DNA of 64,000 nt from Trichopria drosophilae (taxonomy: Eukaryota > Arthropoda > Insecta > Hymenoptera > Diapriidae): contig CM059587.1 in assembly GCA_030407085.1 (NCBI GenBank), positions 43,560,501-43,624,500 of the forward strand, in the 5' to 3' direction. The notes beneath the pieces are model-generated. The model did no database searches. It saw only the letters and a list, made by a program, of their open reading frames with translations, and was not told the DNA's origin. Of the stretch, positions 1 through 8,953 are shown piece by piece. Each line of letters begins with the position of its first letter. The stretch's first letter is position 1. A program made the position numbers and the translations under genes.

Positions 1-27
1 GTAGGCAGATTTTATATACGCTCGATC

Positions 28-106
28 TGAGACGATGAGATTAGCTGAGATGAGATGAGATGAGATAAGAGGAGATGAGGTGAGATTACATGAGATGAGG
101 TGAGAA
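28..106. repeat. (TGAGA)n-type simple repeat
   Basis: An imperfect tandem array of TGAGA/TGAGG pentamers on the plus strand, interrupted by TAAGA, TTACA and similar variants. Purine-rich and degenerate; no gene signal. Confidence 0.85.
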
Positions 107-701
107 ATTATGAACATAATTACCAAAACTGCTATTAATGAACCAAACTTCACATACTCGTATCGTAATCTACTATTTTATTGCAAACATTCTTAATTTG
201 TTGAAAATAAATGTTCAGTTTAGAGATTATTTCAAGGTTAAATCACATTTTTTTGTGGTTTGGAACGTGATTCGACCCTATCACCAAAATTGTTCGATAT
301 TTTTTATTTTTCAATTTAGAATATTGTTCTTTTTAAAAAGTAAAAATAATAATACTCCCTCCTCAACTTTTCTCTTAAATAGTAATTTTACGTTAAACGC
401 TACAAAAATGGCTAATTTATCTACTTTTTCCTTACTGTATTAATAAACAATAACAATTTATTGATGCAGTTTTTGTTATCTTATACTTGTAGTAAACTAT
501 GTTCAGTAGGCTAATGCTTGTCATTTAATAGTCGGTTAATAATATGGAACTTTGAAATACCAATATTTTTGTATATGCGAAGTAGTGCTCTGAGCGGTTG
601 AGAACAATGATGTCATGGGAATACAATGGTCTAGGTGAAAAGCACGAGTAAAATGACACAAAATAAATAATAAAAGAAAAAAAAGTATTTAATCGTCGTA
701 A
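107..701. other. AT-rich non-coding stretch
   Basis: No supported gene. A 101-codon open frame at 138-443 is rich in Phe, Asn, Ile and Leu, as expected of random AT-rich DNA, and has no motif. Confidence 0.6.
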
Positions 702-1549
702 TACGCTGGAATTGTGGAACGACAGAGTATCGTTGTTGATATCAACTGCATAAGGAGGAAGATTGGTAACGATTTTGTTCTTATTGTAAAGTCCAAAACA
801 TGGTTCCTTGCTATGGTAACTGATAACCCCAGTAACTTTATCATTCGTATAGTAAATTTTGCTGTGTGCTCCATGAAGATATTATACATCACCCATCGCA
901 ATGGCGAATCAGGGGGCTACCCGAACTTCCTGCTAATAGAGGCAAAGGGAATGATCGGGATAATATTGGAGAATGATCCGTACTAACAGAAATGCATAAG
1001 GTAGGGTACATTATCTATTAATCTGGTACCTGGAATTTTATTTACCTATTTTCCACCGTTGCCAAATTAACTGGTCTTTTTTGGATGGCCGCGATAGATT
1101 GCCTAGTGAACACCGACTCTACTATAATCAATGGTGTTTGAGATGTTATTGCAAACCGCGATACCATCTTGATGGCTGCGGTCTCAAATCAGGCAGAAAG
1201 GCAGGAAAGGTACCTCAAATATTCATCTTCTCGTATTTGATAACTGGGGATAACTTTCCAACCCCTACAACCCAGCGAGGCCGCATTCGAGCTGAACAAT
1301 GCACAGCTCACTCTTTGGGGTCTGAGAGGACTTTAAAGCTCTACCACCGAGAATCTAATACCAAGCAACCTGTGGGTGAATGTTAATCAACCCCAAGGAC
1401 AACCAGTACCCGCGGTACCATTCGTCAACGGTCGGACGTTCCTGGGTCACTTGGGTCCACTAGCATTTTGCGCACTTGCCGTTGAAGGAGTGGCCAGAGA
1501 AGATGGGTCCTATGGACTTCAGAGCCCCTACCTGCACCTGGTTAACTGA
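702..1549 (+). pseudogene. decayed coding sequence, possibly an endogenous viral fragment
   Basis: I do not recognise the family. From about 1022 to the TGA at 1547-1549 one frame reads as protein-like text interrupted only by stops at 1139, 1238, 1241 and 1334, with no internal frameshift. The last 70 codons (after 1334) are open, and composition is far from AT-random: VNVNQPQGQPVPAV is followed by a Gly/Leu/Ala-rich stretch containing AFCALAVEGV. A second frame, open from 702 to 986, runs into it if one base was gained or lost near 975-990, so the original protein probably exceeded 270 residues. G+C rises sharply here relative to both flanks. The texture resembles RNA-virus structural or nucleocapsid proteins fossilised in insect genomes, but that is inference. 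A decayed host gene is the main alternative. Confidence 0.5.
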
Positions 1550-2018
1550 AATAATAATAAGTTAAAATAAGAATCGAAGTGTCAAAAACTATCAAAACCT
1601 TGCTGATGATTTCAATATGCACAGTCCAGGATAAAATAAACTCGTTACATTTTCTATAATAAATTGTGTCTTCTTAATTCATTTAACAAAAAAATACATT
1701 TTTTCAAATAAAGATTTTCATAATACATAAGTCCGCTATATTCGAGTTGAAAATCAGACCGCGAAATTGGATGGCAGAGATGGAATATGTTTAAGATCTG
1801 ACGTTTCAACCATTCTAAACTCCAAGTATATTAAATTTAATATAATATAAGCCATGGAGGTGGTCCAATTAATTTGAAAGTCGACATCTCTATTTCGAAA
1901 ATCTAAACGCGACGTTTTTTAATGATTGCCTGAGAAATATTATTAAAAATACTCGAATATGTCCATTGCAACTATTTAAGAGGGTTTAACGCATATTGCT
2001 TCCACAATAGATCGGAAA
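1550..2018. other. AT-rich non-coding stretch
   Basis: G+C drops abruptly after 1550. I see no coding signal, tRNA or clear repeat here. Confidence 0.55.
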
Positions 2019-2405
2019 TCAACTTAAGCCCTGGAGCAAGGGACTGAATTTTGCAAGTCGCATCACACATGTTAACATGTCTGCAAACATCTCCATGCAG
2101 TCGCACAACCTCTCATGATGGGTGTTTCTGTGTTCTGTCCACGGAGGCACCAAGAAAGTGGCCCGAAGGCTTTGCACGTATGTCGTGGCTGTAATGAACC
2201 GAGAGGATTGCCTTTGACAAATGTTTCGTATTATGTCGCACGCTTGCGGAAGTGTAACCTCAGATTCTGAATATACTAAGCACAAATATGAGTCATTCTT
2301 GCTAATATAATCGTACCTTGAACCTTCCTCATCTTTCTGTATCCCGAACGATTGCAACTTACAAAGACCGAAATTTACGAAAGTGATTTGATTAATAATT
2401 TAATT
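2019..2405 (-). pseudogene. unidentified protein fragment, minus strand
   Basis: An open minus-strand frame of about 127 codons with no credible ATG at its start; the best-looking 112 codons begin at 2357. Composition is balanced, with several Cys, Trp and Pro (TLPQACDIIRNICQRQ; LVPPWTEHRNTHHERLC; CMEMFADMLTCVMRLAKF), which looks like selected coding sequence rather than chance in such AT-rich DNA. The C-terminal third could form an amphipathic helix. No family is recognised. It lies 470 bp from the decayed frame at 702-1549, on the opposite strand, so the two may come from one event or from unrelated insertions. It could be an exon, a viral fossil or a transposon scrap. Confidence 0.4.
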
Positions 2406-2697
2406 AAACTGCCCGGCAACTCATTACGTTGAACTTATGTTCATTCACCGTAAACTAAGTAGGTAAATTGCATTTTCCACTCTACAATATGCTGCTACTA
2501 AAGTTACGAATATAATTCAAGTTTATTGATTGCTTACTTTCTTTTACAGAGGGAGATAAATAGATGAATTGGGACTGCATTCTACAGTAGTGCAGTAGGC
2601 ATCAGTCCCCTGGATGGCAAAGGATGGAGCCGCAAATCTATTTGCATTGGTAAAAGTATACTGGGTAAATAGAAATTATAACACTTTCCACGGAAAA

Positions 2698-2876
2698 ATT
2701 CCCATACTGTCTGGTTTTAGCAGAATATACTCTGAAGATGAAGACATTTTCTAAAATTTCCGGAATTAATTAGTATACTTGTACTAAAATTTCCTCGTCA
2801 GTATGGGACTTTTTTCATGAAAATTATCGGCACTTTCCGAACATATCCCGCTGACACTAGACAGTATGAGAAATTT
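2698..2876. mobile_element. palindromic MITE, CATACTGTCTRG family, copy 1
   Basis: The ends are inverted: CATACTGTCTGG at 2703 against CTAGACAGTATGAG at 2857. The interior repeats AGTATGGGAC-like words. A second, better preserved member lies at 49941-50171 with the same terminal motif. No coding capacity. Confidence 0.6.
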
Positions 2877-4658
2877 TGTAAGGCAAATTTTCTTAGTATA
2901 ATCAAAATGTCGCAAAAATGATGAGTCATAAATACAACATAATTTTGATGCCATTTTCCAAATTGAGCTAACTATATATCAATATATCATCTCTTTAACT
3001 ACAATACACGGTTATGGGATTTGTTTCCTAACTAAAAGTTGTGATTATGCTTATTAAAAAATAGTACATTTAACCAGAAATTATTATTATATTAACCTAA
3101 AATGTCAGTTACGATAACATGCACAAACTTTTCTGGTAAAATAATATTCTGGTTATTTAAGCAATAAATTCTTGTGCGAACTGTAAAAAACAATCGATTC
3201 AAATTAGCAGAAAATCATTAACAAGAAATGTCTGCTTATTTCAAACAGAAAAATAATAAGGACTACATAATAGTAGTTTTTAGTTAATGTAATCAGATTT
3301 ATGATTATTTTAACCGTATGTTTTTCGAGTATATATTTTCACTCTTTTGAAGTGAGAGTTCCTTTGAGAGCAAGATTTCATGTCTTAAGAGAAAAAAATT
3401 AAATCATTTACAAGAGTAGTTCAATAGTCACTAGAAAAGTGACTACAACACAAAATTTAAAGGAGTATTTATTAAAAGAAAGTATCTGCATTCCAGATGG
3501 GATGGAGCACAAGAAAATTTAAAAAAATGCAAATAGGATCTGCATTCTTATTGGAGTTTAGAATCCTATAGAAAGCCACCACTTCTTTACTATATGCCGT
3601 ATTCAGTTAATCTAGAAATACTTTACTATTCTTAAATTTATTATAAAATAGTTATTAATTTATAATAATTATTATGCCAAAATTATATGAAAAATAGCAT
3701 GGACATCTCTTGGTGAGGTACACGAGTGATCATTGGCAGAATATTACATAGATTTGTGCTGAAGAATTTGCATGTTTGAATTGAAATTTTTATATTTTTT
3801 CGGAAGCGACGTCATTTTTTAAAATGAGTACAGTGAATAATTTAAAAAGTTAACAATTAATTTGCTATTGCGCTGACAGGTGTGCTTAGAATTCAGGCGC
3901 CATTCAACTAACTGTGGACGCAAGAATCTTTAGCATTTGAGCCTATCGATTGGTAGACGTAATCTGCCCTGCATTCGTGGTCGGCTTTATAAAAGACTCC
4001 ACCAGAAGGACATTCCACGAGGATTGAGAATGAGATGGGGCAGGGAAAACATCAAGTAAAATTCAAAATTAAATTCCTGAAGGTTAAGCTGCATAGTAAG
4101 TTTTAATGTTTAAGTTTAAATGGGCAACTTATGCACTATTAAAAAGAAGGGTTGCGGACATGGTCTGGTTTTGGAGGTGTTTGGATATAATTGTATTATA
4201 ATTATAAACAAATTTTGAACAGAGTTTAGAATTTGGCTTCGTCGTTATTTTTATTAATTTAAATATTTCAATGTGTTTATTTTCTTTTTAAAATCATATT
4301 TTAAGAGAGGACGATATAAAAAAGTGTCAATTATTTATAAAATGTCCTGGAGAATTATTAATGTCAAGTAAAAATATATTCGAAACTTATCCTGATATCG
4401 TGAGAAATGTAATTGATTTTCTTATGTTTATTTCGTATGAAACATTTATTCTTCCACTATATTGGAACCACCATTTTGAACATTAAATTTTGGGAAAAAT
4501 TCGTAATCGATGATCTCGTAAATGTATTAAAAAATACTGCATCAATCTAGTCGTTAGGTTCAAATAACATATTTTTTAATATTTTGTTACATATGTAAAA
4601 ATACATTCACACGAAACAATTCTCTCGAAGTCACCACCATATTGGTTTTGAATTTTAT
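2877..4658. other. AT-rich non-coding stretch
   Basis: No protein-like frame. A slightly G+C-richer patch at 3880-4050 has no recognisable gene or RNA. Confidence 0.55.
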
Positions 4659-5015
4659 CTATTTTGGTAACTTTCTAGTAACCATTTCATGATTCAAAAA
4701 CATTTTAGTGCATGTGCATCCTGGTAATAGGATGAATGGCCAATAATGGCACTTTTGGATACCTTTAATGGCAGGTACTGTTTCCCATTCTTTACTTTTC
4801 TTTGCTCTAAAAAGTTTCAATTCTTCTTTGGATAGAAATAAAAGGGTAATAATTGCAGTAGTGTATTTTTGTACAGTTAGTACAAATGTTTCTGCATTAT
4901 CTATTCCTTCCAAATGTAACTTTTGCAGATTATGATTTGTTGCAAAATGTTTGATAATTCCTCCAATTCCATCACAAACTCCTTTGCCGTATGACGCTTC
5001 GCGCGCGATGGATTT
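4659..5015 (-). pseudogene. fragment of a transposon-associated protein with GKG-CDGIGG motif
   Basis: About 119 codons on the minus strand, bounded upstream by an in-frame stop at 5016-5018. The N-terminal part reads ASYGKGVCDGIGGIIKHFA. A near-identical word (HGKGxCDGIGGxxKR) recurs, from memory, in a large family of uncharacterised multi-copy proteins of arthropods, cnidarians and fish that behave like mobile-element genes. A helical stretch follows, then VPAIKGIQKCHYWPF, which matches the position where family members carry a Gly-Thr-Arg-x-x-His word. The expected upstream part, with its own catalytic-looking motifs, is missing: beyond 5018 there is a stop and then AT-rich DNA. It is therefore a truncated relic. 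Its biochemical function is not known to me. Confidence 0.5.
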
Positions 5016-5018
5016 CTA

Positions 5019-6708
5019 TTCACGGAGCTTTCGCAACTGTTTTTGTTCTTAAAATACAAAAAAAATATTTCTCATTGTTAATATTTGAAAGTTTAGACTT
5101 TTAATATACATATTCAAAATTTCCCTTTCATTTTTGTAACTGAAAAGAAGACGTTGATGCAATGGTAAATACCCGTCATTTTTTAGAAAAAAAATTCTTG
5201 CTGCTCTCAGGGCGTTTTAGCGCCAACCAAACGTACTAGAAAAGTTTCGTTTCAGTTTTGTCTGTTCATAAAAAAAATTGAATTTTTAAAAAATGATGTT
5301 TCTGATAAAATCAAGTTTTCTGATTTTTGAAAAAGCAGCCGCCATTTTGTTAATTTTCAAAATGTTGTAAAACTAAAAACTGGCAAAAAAAGAAGATACC
5401 ACTACTAAACTGAAAAAAAAACAGAAAAGTAAAATATTGATTTTTAATGAGAATAAAGAGATTTGGAAATAATTTTCCATCTGGTTTGGACGAAAATGAT
5501 GGAAGTAGCGTAATTCTTGTAGTGCTCGTAACTATACGGACATTTTTTTTTGTTTACAAAACAAAAAAATACGTATCATTTTATTTGTCCAAAAGAACAA
5601 CAAATGTCATATAAAACATGATTTGGAATTTCGAACTTATTTTCATTGCATGATTTGATATGGAATTGGTCACAAAACAAAATACGCATCGAAGAAGCTG
5701 TTATTCATTTTTACATTACAAATGTAGGTAAATTTTAATCCTAATAGAAAAGTAGCGTTCATATTGGTACATTTTTTAAAACTTTAATTTTGCTCTGATA
5801 TATTTAATTGAAATTGAAGTTAAAAATGTTATTTTACGCTTTAATGAATTAATTAAATGATAAGGATCGGTATATCTATTTGGAATCTGAATGGTTCCGC
5901 CTTATTATTCCCCATATTGTAGAATGTAATTTAAAACATCGTATATAAAGTAATTTTTTCCTGCCATCTATTTAAAACATTCACGCGCGACTTTTATAAG
6001 AATAACAAAAACTAAGAATAAAACATTTTATAACAGCTATTACAACGAATGTTATTACGAACACATGTACAGCACCATAAGAGATGCTACGGGTCCCACG
6101 TCGGCAATTATAAATAAAACAGCGTTTCTATTCGTTTAAAATTCATTATTCTGTATGAAGTCTTCAGTTTCATACATTGCACTTTACCTAAATGGTCCTT
6201 CATTTCATAAATAAAGTTCGTATTTGCATATACTCGTTTATGTTAATATTGCATTAACTAAGTACGTAAATTTTCATCCAAACTGACACGCGACTCATTA
6301 AGAGAAATGTAATTTATAAAATTTTAAATCAATATTGTGTTTTCAAATTATACTGTTCCACCTAACACTTTAGCTTAATTTTCCGACCATTTTATGGCAC
6401 CCCGCTTATCACGAGCATGGTATAACCAACGGACCATGATTGAGCCCATTAAACAATTACCTCGTATCCTTTGAACAGCCGAACCCCAGTCTTGATTTAC
6501 TTCGATTTATTTCACACACGGACGAGGATGTTAAATTCTTCCCGAGGTTTCACTTATATGCTGAAACACACTTATGTTTAGAAATTATTTCTGTTATTGC
6601 GAATTAGACATTTTTAAAATAAATTCTTTCGTTTAATATAGCAACAAACGCTAAATTAACAGTCATTTGAAATTGAATTATGAATTGTTTTACTGAAGTA
6701 AATAAGTA
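5019..6708. other. AT-rich non-coding stretch
   Basis: Homopolymer A/T runs and short inverted words only. No supported gene, RNA or bounded element. Confidence 0.55.
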
Positions 6709-6995
6709 CCCGGGAAAAATAGATTATATACAATTATATATAATTATATATACATTTAGATACAATTATATATAATAATATATAATTATATATGTTTATA
6801 TACGATTATATATAATTATATACAATTTTTTATTCAATTAGGTCCAATTATATATAATTATATATGGATTTTGGCCGTATATAATTTTATATAATCGTAT
6901 CATATATTAGCATATATAATTATATATAATCGTATACAAACATATATAATTATATATTATTATATATAATTGTATATAATCCATTTTTTCCCGGG
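6709..6995. repeat. TATA-rich palindromic element with CCCGGG ends, copy 1
   Basis: Begins CCCGGGAAAAATAGATTATA and ends with the inverse, TATAATCCATTTTTTCCCGGG. The whole 287 bp is an imperfect palindrome of ATATATAATT words, broken in the centre by a short GGATTTTGGCCG segment. It is flanked by TA on both sides. A 194-bp relative lies at 16334-16527. No coding capacity; it should fold into a long hairpin clamped by GC ends. Confidence 0.8.
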
Positions 6996-7231
6996 TAATA
7001 TATTTTTATTTAAGGAATTAATTATTATTAAACATGTGTGTAGCAGTCAATAAAATAATTGATGAGTGCAAGTTGTACTAATGTATAATGTTTTAATAGA
7101 AAATTTAGTTTAACTTAAGTAAATTTAATCGCTGTCTACTTTTTTTGTAAAAATGGTGTAGATTAATTTTGAAGCTGGAAACTTATTTAGAGTTTATTTT
7201 TTGAAAAGTATTTATGTAGCCAAATACATAA
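6996..7231. other. AT-rich flank of nested retroelement
   Basis: Unremarkable AT-rich DNA leading to the target duplication of the Penelope-like element. Confidence 0.5.
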
Positions 7232-7246
7232 ATAAGCAGGTAGTTA
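7232..7246 (+). repeat. target site duplication, left copy
   Basis: ATAAGCAGGTAGTTA, repeated exactly at 13334-13348. The pair brackets the Penelope-like element with its inverted terminal repeats. Confidence 0.7.
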
Positions 7247-7254
7247 ATTAATTG

Positions 7255-7501
7255 AGACAAAATAGCGTTAAGTGACAGTCACAATACAAATCGTTTACAA
7301 GAACGAAAAAAAAGAAAAAAAAGGACGGAAAAAAAACGAATATAAAATTACAAACAACGTTTTAACGTTTTCGGCACTGGTTTGTTGCCCTCATCAGAAA
7401 AAATAAAATCAGGTAAGAGTAATATAACGTTCATAAATTAAATAACATCAGTATAGAACAAAAAAATTTTTTGTTAAAAAATTCATTTGCAGTGTTTTAT
7501 G
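7255..7501 (-). repeat. left inverted terminal repeat of the Penelope-like element
   Basis: Reverse complement of 13049-13286 with few differences, including homopolymer-length changes. It carries the complement of a CTGATGA...GAAAACG core at 7351-7397. The junction with coding sequence is abrupt: the first codon of the retained Penelope frame follows at 7502. Confidence 0.85.
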
Positions 7502-7580
7502 ATAACTTTATTAGAAAATGGATACCCCCTACAAATCATAAATGAATGTATATCCAAAAAAATTCATGATTTTTATAATT
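7502..7580 (+). pseudogene. Penelope-like ORF, post-RT linker (left part)
   Basis: The open frame reads TLLENGYPLQIINECISKK and then a short IHDFYN segment. The LLxNGYPxxII word is typical of the region between the RT thumb and the endonuclease in Penelope-like proteins. It is cut by the DIRS insertion at TAATT (7576-7580) and resumes in the same frame at 12273. Everything N-terminal of it, including all RT motifs, has been lost. Confidence 0.7.
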
Positions 7581-7602
7581 ATTTTTCGTCATCTCGTCCT
7601 CT

Positions 7603-7720
7603 AGATCATAAGGTAGTTGTGTATTTTCTGCACAATTTTTCCACAATATTTTAAAAAGAAACAATAGCACGCCGATTCCCGCTCTCATCCTGTCAGCCTC
7701 CGTTGCCCTTAGGAACCTTC
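7603..7720 (+). repeat. DIRS left inverted terminal repeat
   Basis: 118 bp, essentially a perfect inverse of 12085-12202, from AGATCATAAGGTAG to CTTAGGAACCTTC. It probably also holds the element's promoter, but no specific promoter motif is clear. Confidence 0.9.
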
Positions 7721-7769
7721 ATTGTGTATTTTTGTGCGATTGGAGCCACATCTGTTTAACCAAAAAATA

Positions 7770-7994
7770 ATGGGCCGACATCGTAGTCGTTCAAGAAATA
7801 GAAGTTATCGTCACAAGAGGAGAACTCGTAGTCGATCTAATTCTGAAATACGGAGAAAAATTAGAAGGTTAGAGCGAAAGTTAGAAAGACACAGGAGCCC
7901 GATAACTGTGCGATCTCGAAGTGTCATTTCTTCTAATGATCGGCTAGATAATTGTGAACGATATCTGCGAGATACGTCAAATTATGGCCGGTAA
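7770..7994 (+). CDS. SR-rich leader ORF of the DIRS element
   Basis: From the first ATG at 7770 the frame encodes a very basic protein of 74 residues beginning MGRHRSRSRNRSYRHKRR, dense in Arg-Ser dipeptides, then a charged predicted helix (RRKIRRLERKLERH) and another Ser/Arg stretch. RS-rich proteins usually bind RNA or splicing factors; an RNA-binding role in the Gag complex is inference. It starts 50 bp inside the left terminal repeat. It stops at 7992-7994 if unspliced. A candidate intron (7991-8098) would instead extend it with a Ser-rich tail (KYSSSSES) to a TGA at 8127-8129, overlapping the next start as ATGA. It is not similar to any family I can name. Confidence 0.55.
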   Translation: MGRHRSRSRNRSYRHKRRTRSRSNSEIRRKIRRLERKLERHRSPITVRSRSVISSNDRLDNCERYLRDTSNYGR

Positions 7995-8098
7995 GTTTCC
8001 ATTATACGAATGCATTGATTTTAACGGTTTGATCGCTGTCCGAGAGACACGACGAATCTTGAGAAAATCGTGCAAATTGTCATTTTTTATTTACACAG
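7991..8098 (+). other. candidate spliceosomal intron in the DIRS leader ORF
   Basis: Donor CG|GTAAGT at 7991 and acceptor TTATTTACACAG ending at 8098, preceded by a T-rich tract. Removing these 108 nt bypasses the stop at 7992 and continues the Ser-rich frame to 8129, where its TGA overlaps the Gag ATG. Introns are known in some DIRS elements; this one is inferred from sequence only. Confidence 0.4.
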
Positions 8099-8125
8099 AG
8101 CGAAGTATTCATCTTCATCTGAATC

Positions 8126-8953
8126 ATGAACGACGTTAATTTGGCCAAGGATGTAACGCAAGATGAAGATGTTGGTAAAGTTACCGATGACATTCCAGGT
8201 CTTTCTGAAGATTTACTTCAGATTTTAGGTCAAGATCCAAATAAAAATAAATCGCAGGCAAAAGATATCCATCAAGAACTTGCAGTCAGATGGTCTGAAA
8301 TTATTAAGCAGGGTCTTCCAAGGGACGTCAAGGAACAACTTCTACAAAAGTATTCAACGCCTACAAATTTTCCGGATGGGACTCCTCCAATTCTTAATCC
8401 TGAAATTAAGAGGACAATGACTGATATTGCTGTGAAAAAAGATAAATTCCAGTATTTATCGCAGCAACAACTTGGCGCTGTTTTAAGTGCAATTGGTTTC
8501 GCTTTAACTGAACTATTAAATTCCGCAAATCCAGATAATAAATCGTTGATCGCTCATCTTAGTGATGCTGGTCGTTTAGTGGTTGACAATTTTCGTAATA
8601 TTTCTAGGACCAGGCGTTCTTTCATTACACCTAACCTCAATAGAATTGTCAAAAACATTTCAGAAGATTTGCCCGTGGATAATCTGTTGTACGGCACCGA
8701 CTTCTCTGAGCGACTGAAAGCAGCTAAACTTATGGAGAATCAAGTAAAGGAGATTTCGAAGCCTGAACCGAATGTAGCTGCAAAAAGTCAAAAACGAGAT
8801 AATCAGTTTAGAGGACCACCAAGAAGTTTCATTTCTGGTCAATCGTCGCCTTTAAACTGGAAGGGCCCGTCGAGGAAAATTTCCTCTCGCCAGGGCGGGC
8901 AAACTCACAATCAGATGCGACAGGTCCAGTCGACCCGTCGTCATCATCGTTAA
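8126..8953 (+). CDS. Gag-like protein of the DIRS element
   Basis: 275 codons from ATG 8126; an in-frame TGA at 8120-8122 makes this the earliest start. The N-terminus is acidic (DVTQDEDVGKVTDDIPGLSEDLLQ). The middle is helical (residues about 95-170, including LSQQQLGAVLSAIGFALTEL and LSDAGRLVVDNFRNI), as expected of a structural/assembly protein. The last 60 residues are basic and rich in Gly, Arg, Gln and Ser, suited to nucleic-acid binding. No zinc knuckle is seen. Position between the leader and RT, size and charge layout match ORF1 of DIRS elements; there is no specific sequence hallmark. Its 3' end overlaps the RT frame by 142 nt in the -1 phase. Confidence 0.75.
   Translation: MNDVNLAKDVTQDEDVGKVTDDIPGLSEDLLQILGQDPNKNKSQAKDIHQELAVRWSEIIKQGLPRDVKEQLLQKYSTPTNFPDGTPPILNPEIKRTMTDIAVKKDKFQYLSQQQLGAVLSAIGFALTELLNSANPDNKSLIAHLSDAGRLVVDNFRNISRTRRSFITPNLNRIVKNISEDLPVDNLLYGTDFSERLKAAKLMENQVKEISKPEPNVAAKSQKRDNQFRGPPRSFISGQSSPLNWKGPSRKISSRQGGQTHNQMRQVQSTRRHHR

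Noticed and set aside
138..443. 101-codon plus-strand open frame
   Set aside because: Phe/Asn/Ile/Leu-rich, AT-random composition, no motif or start context.
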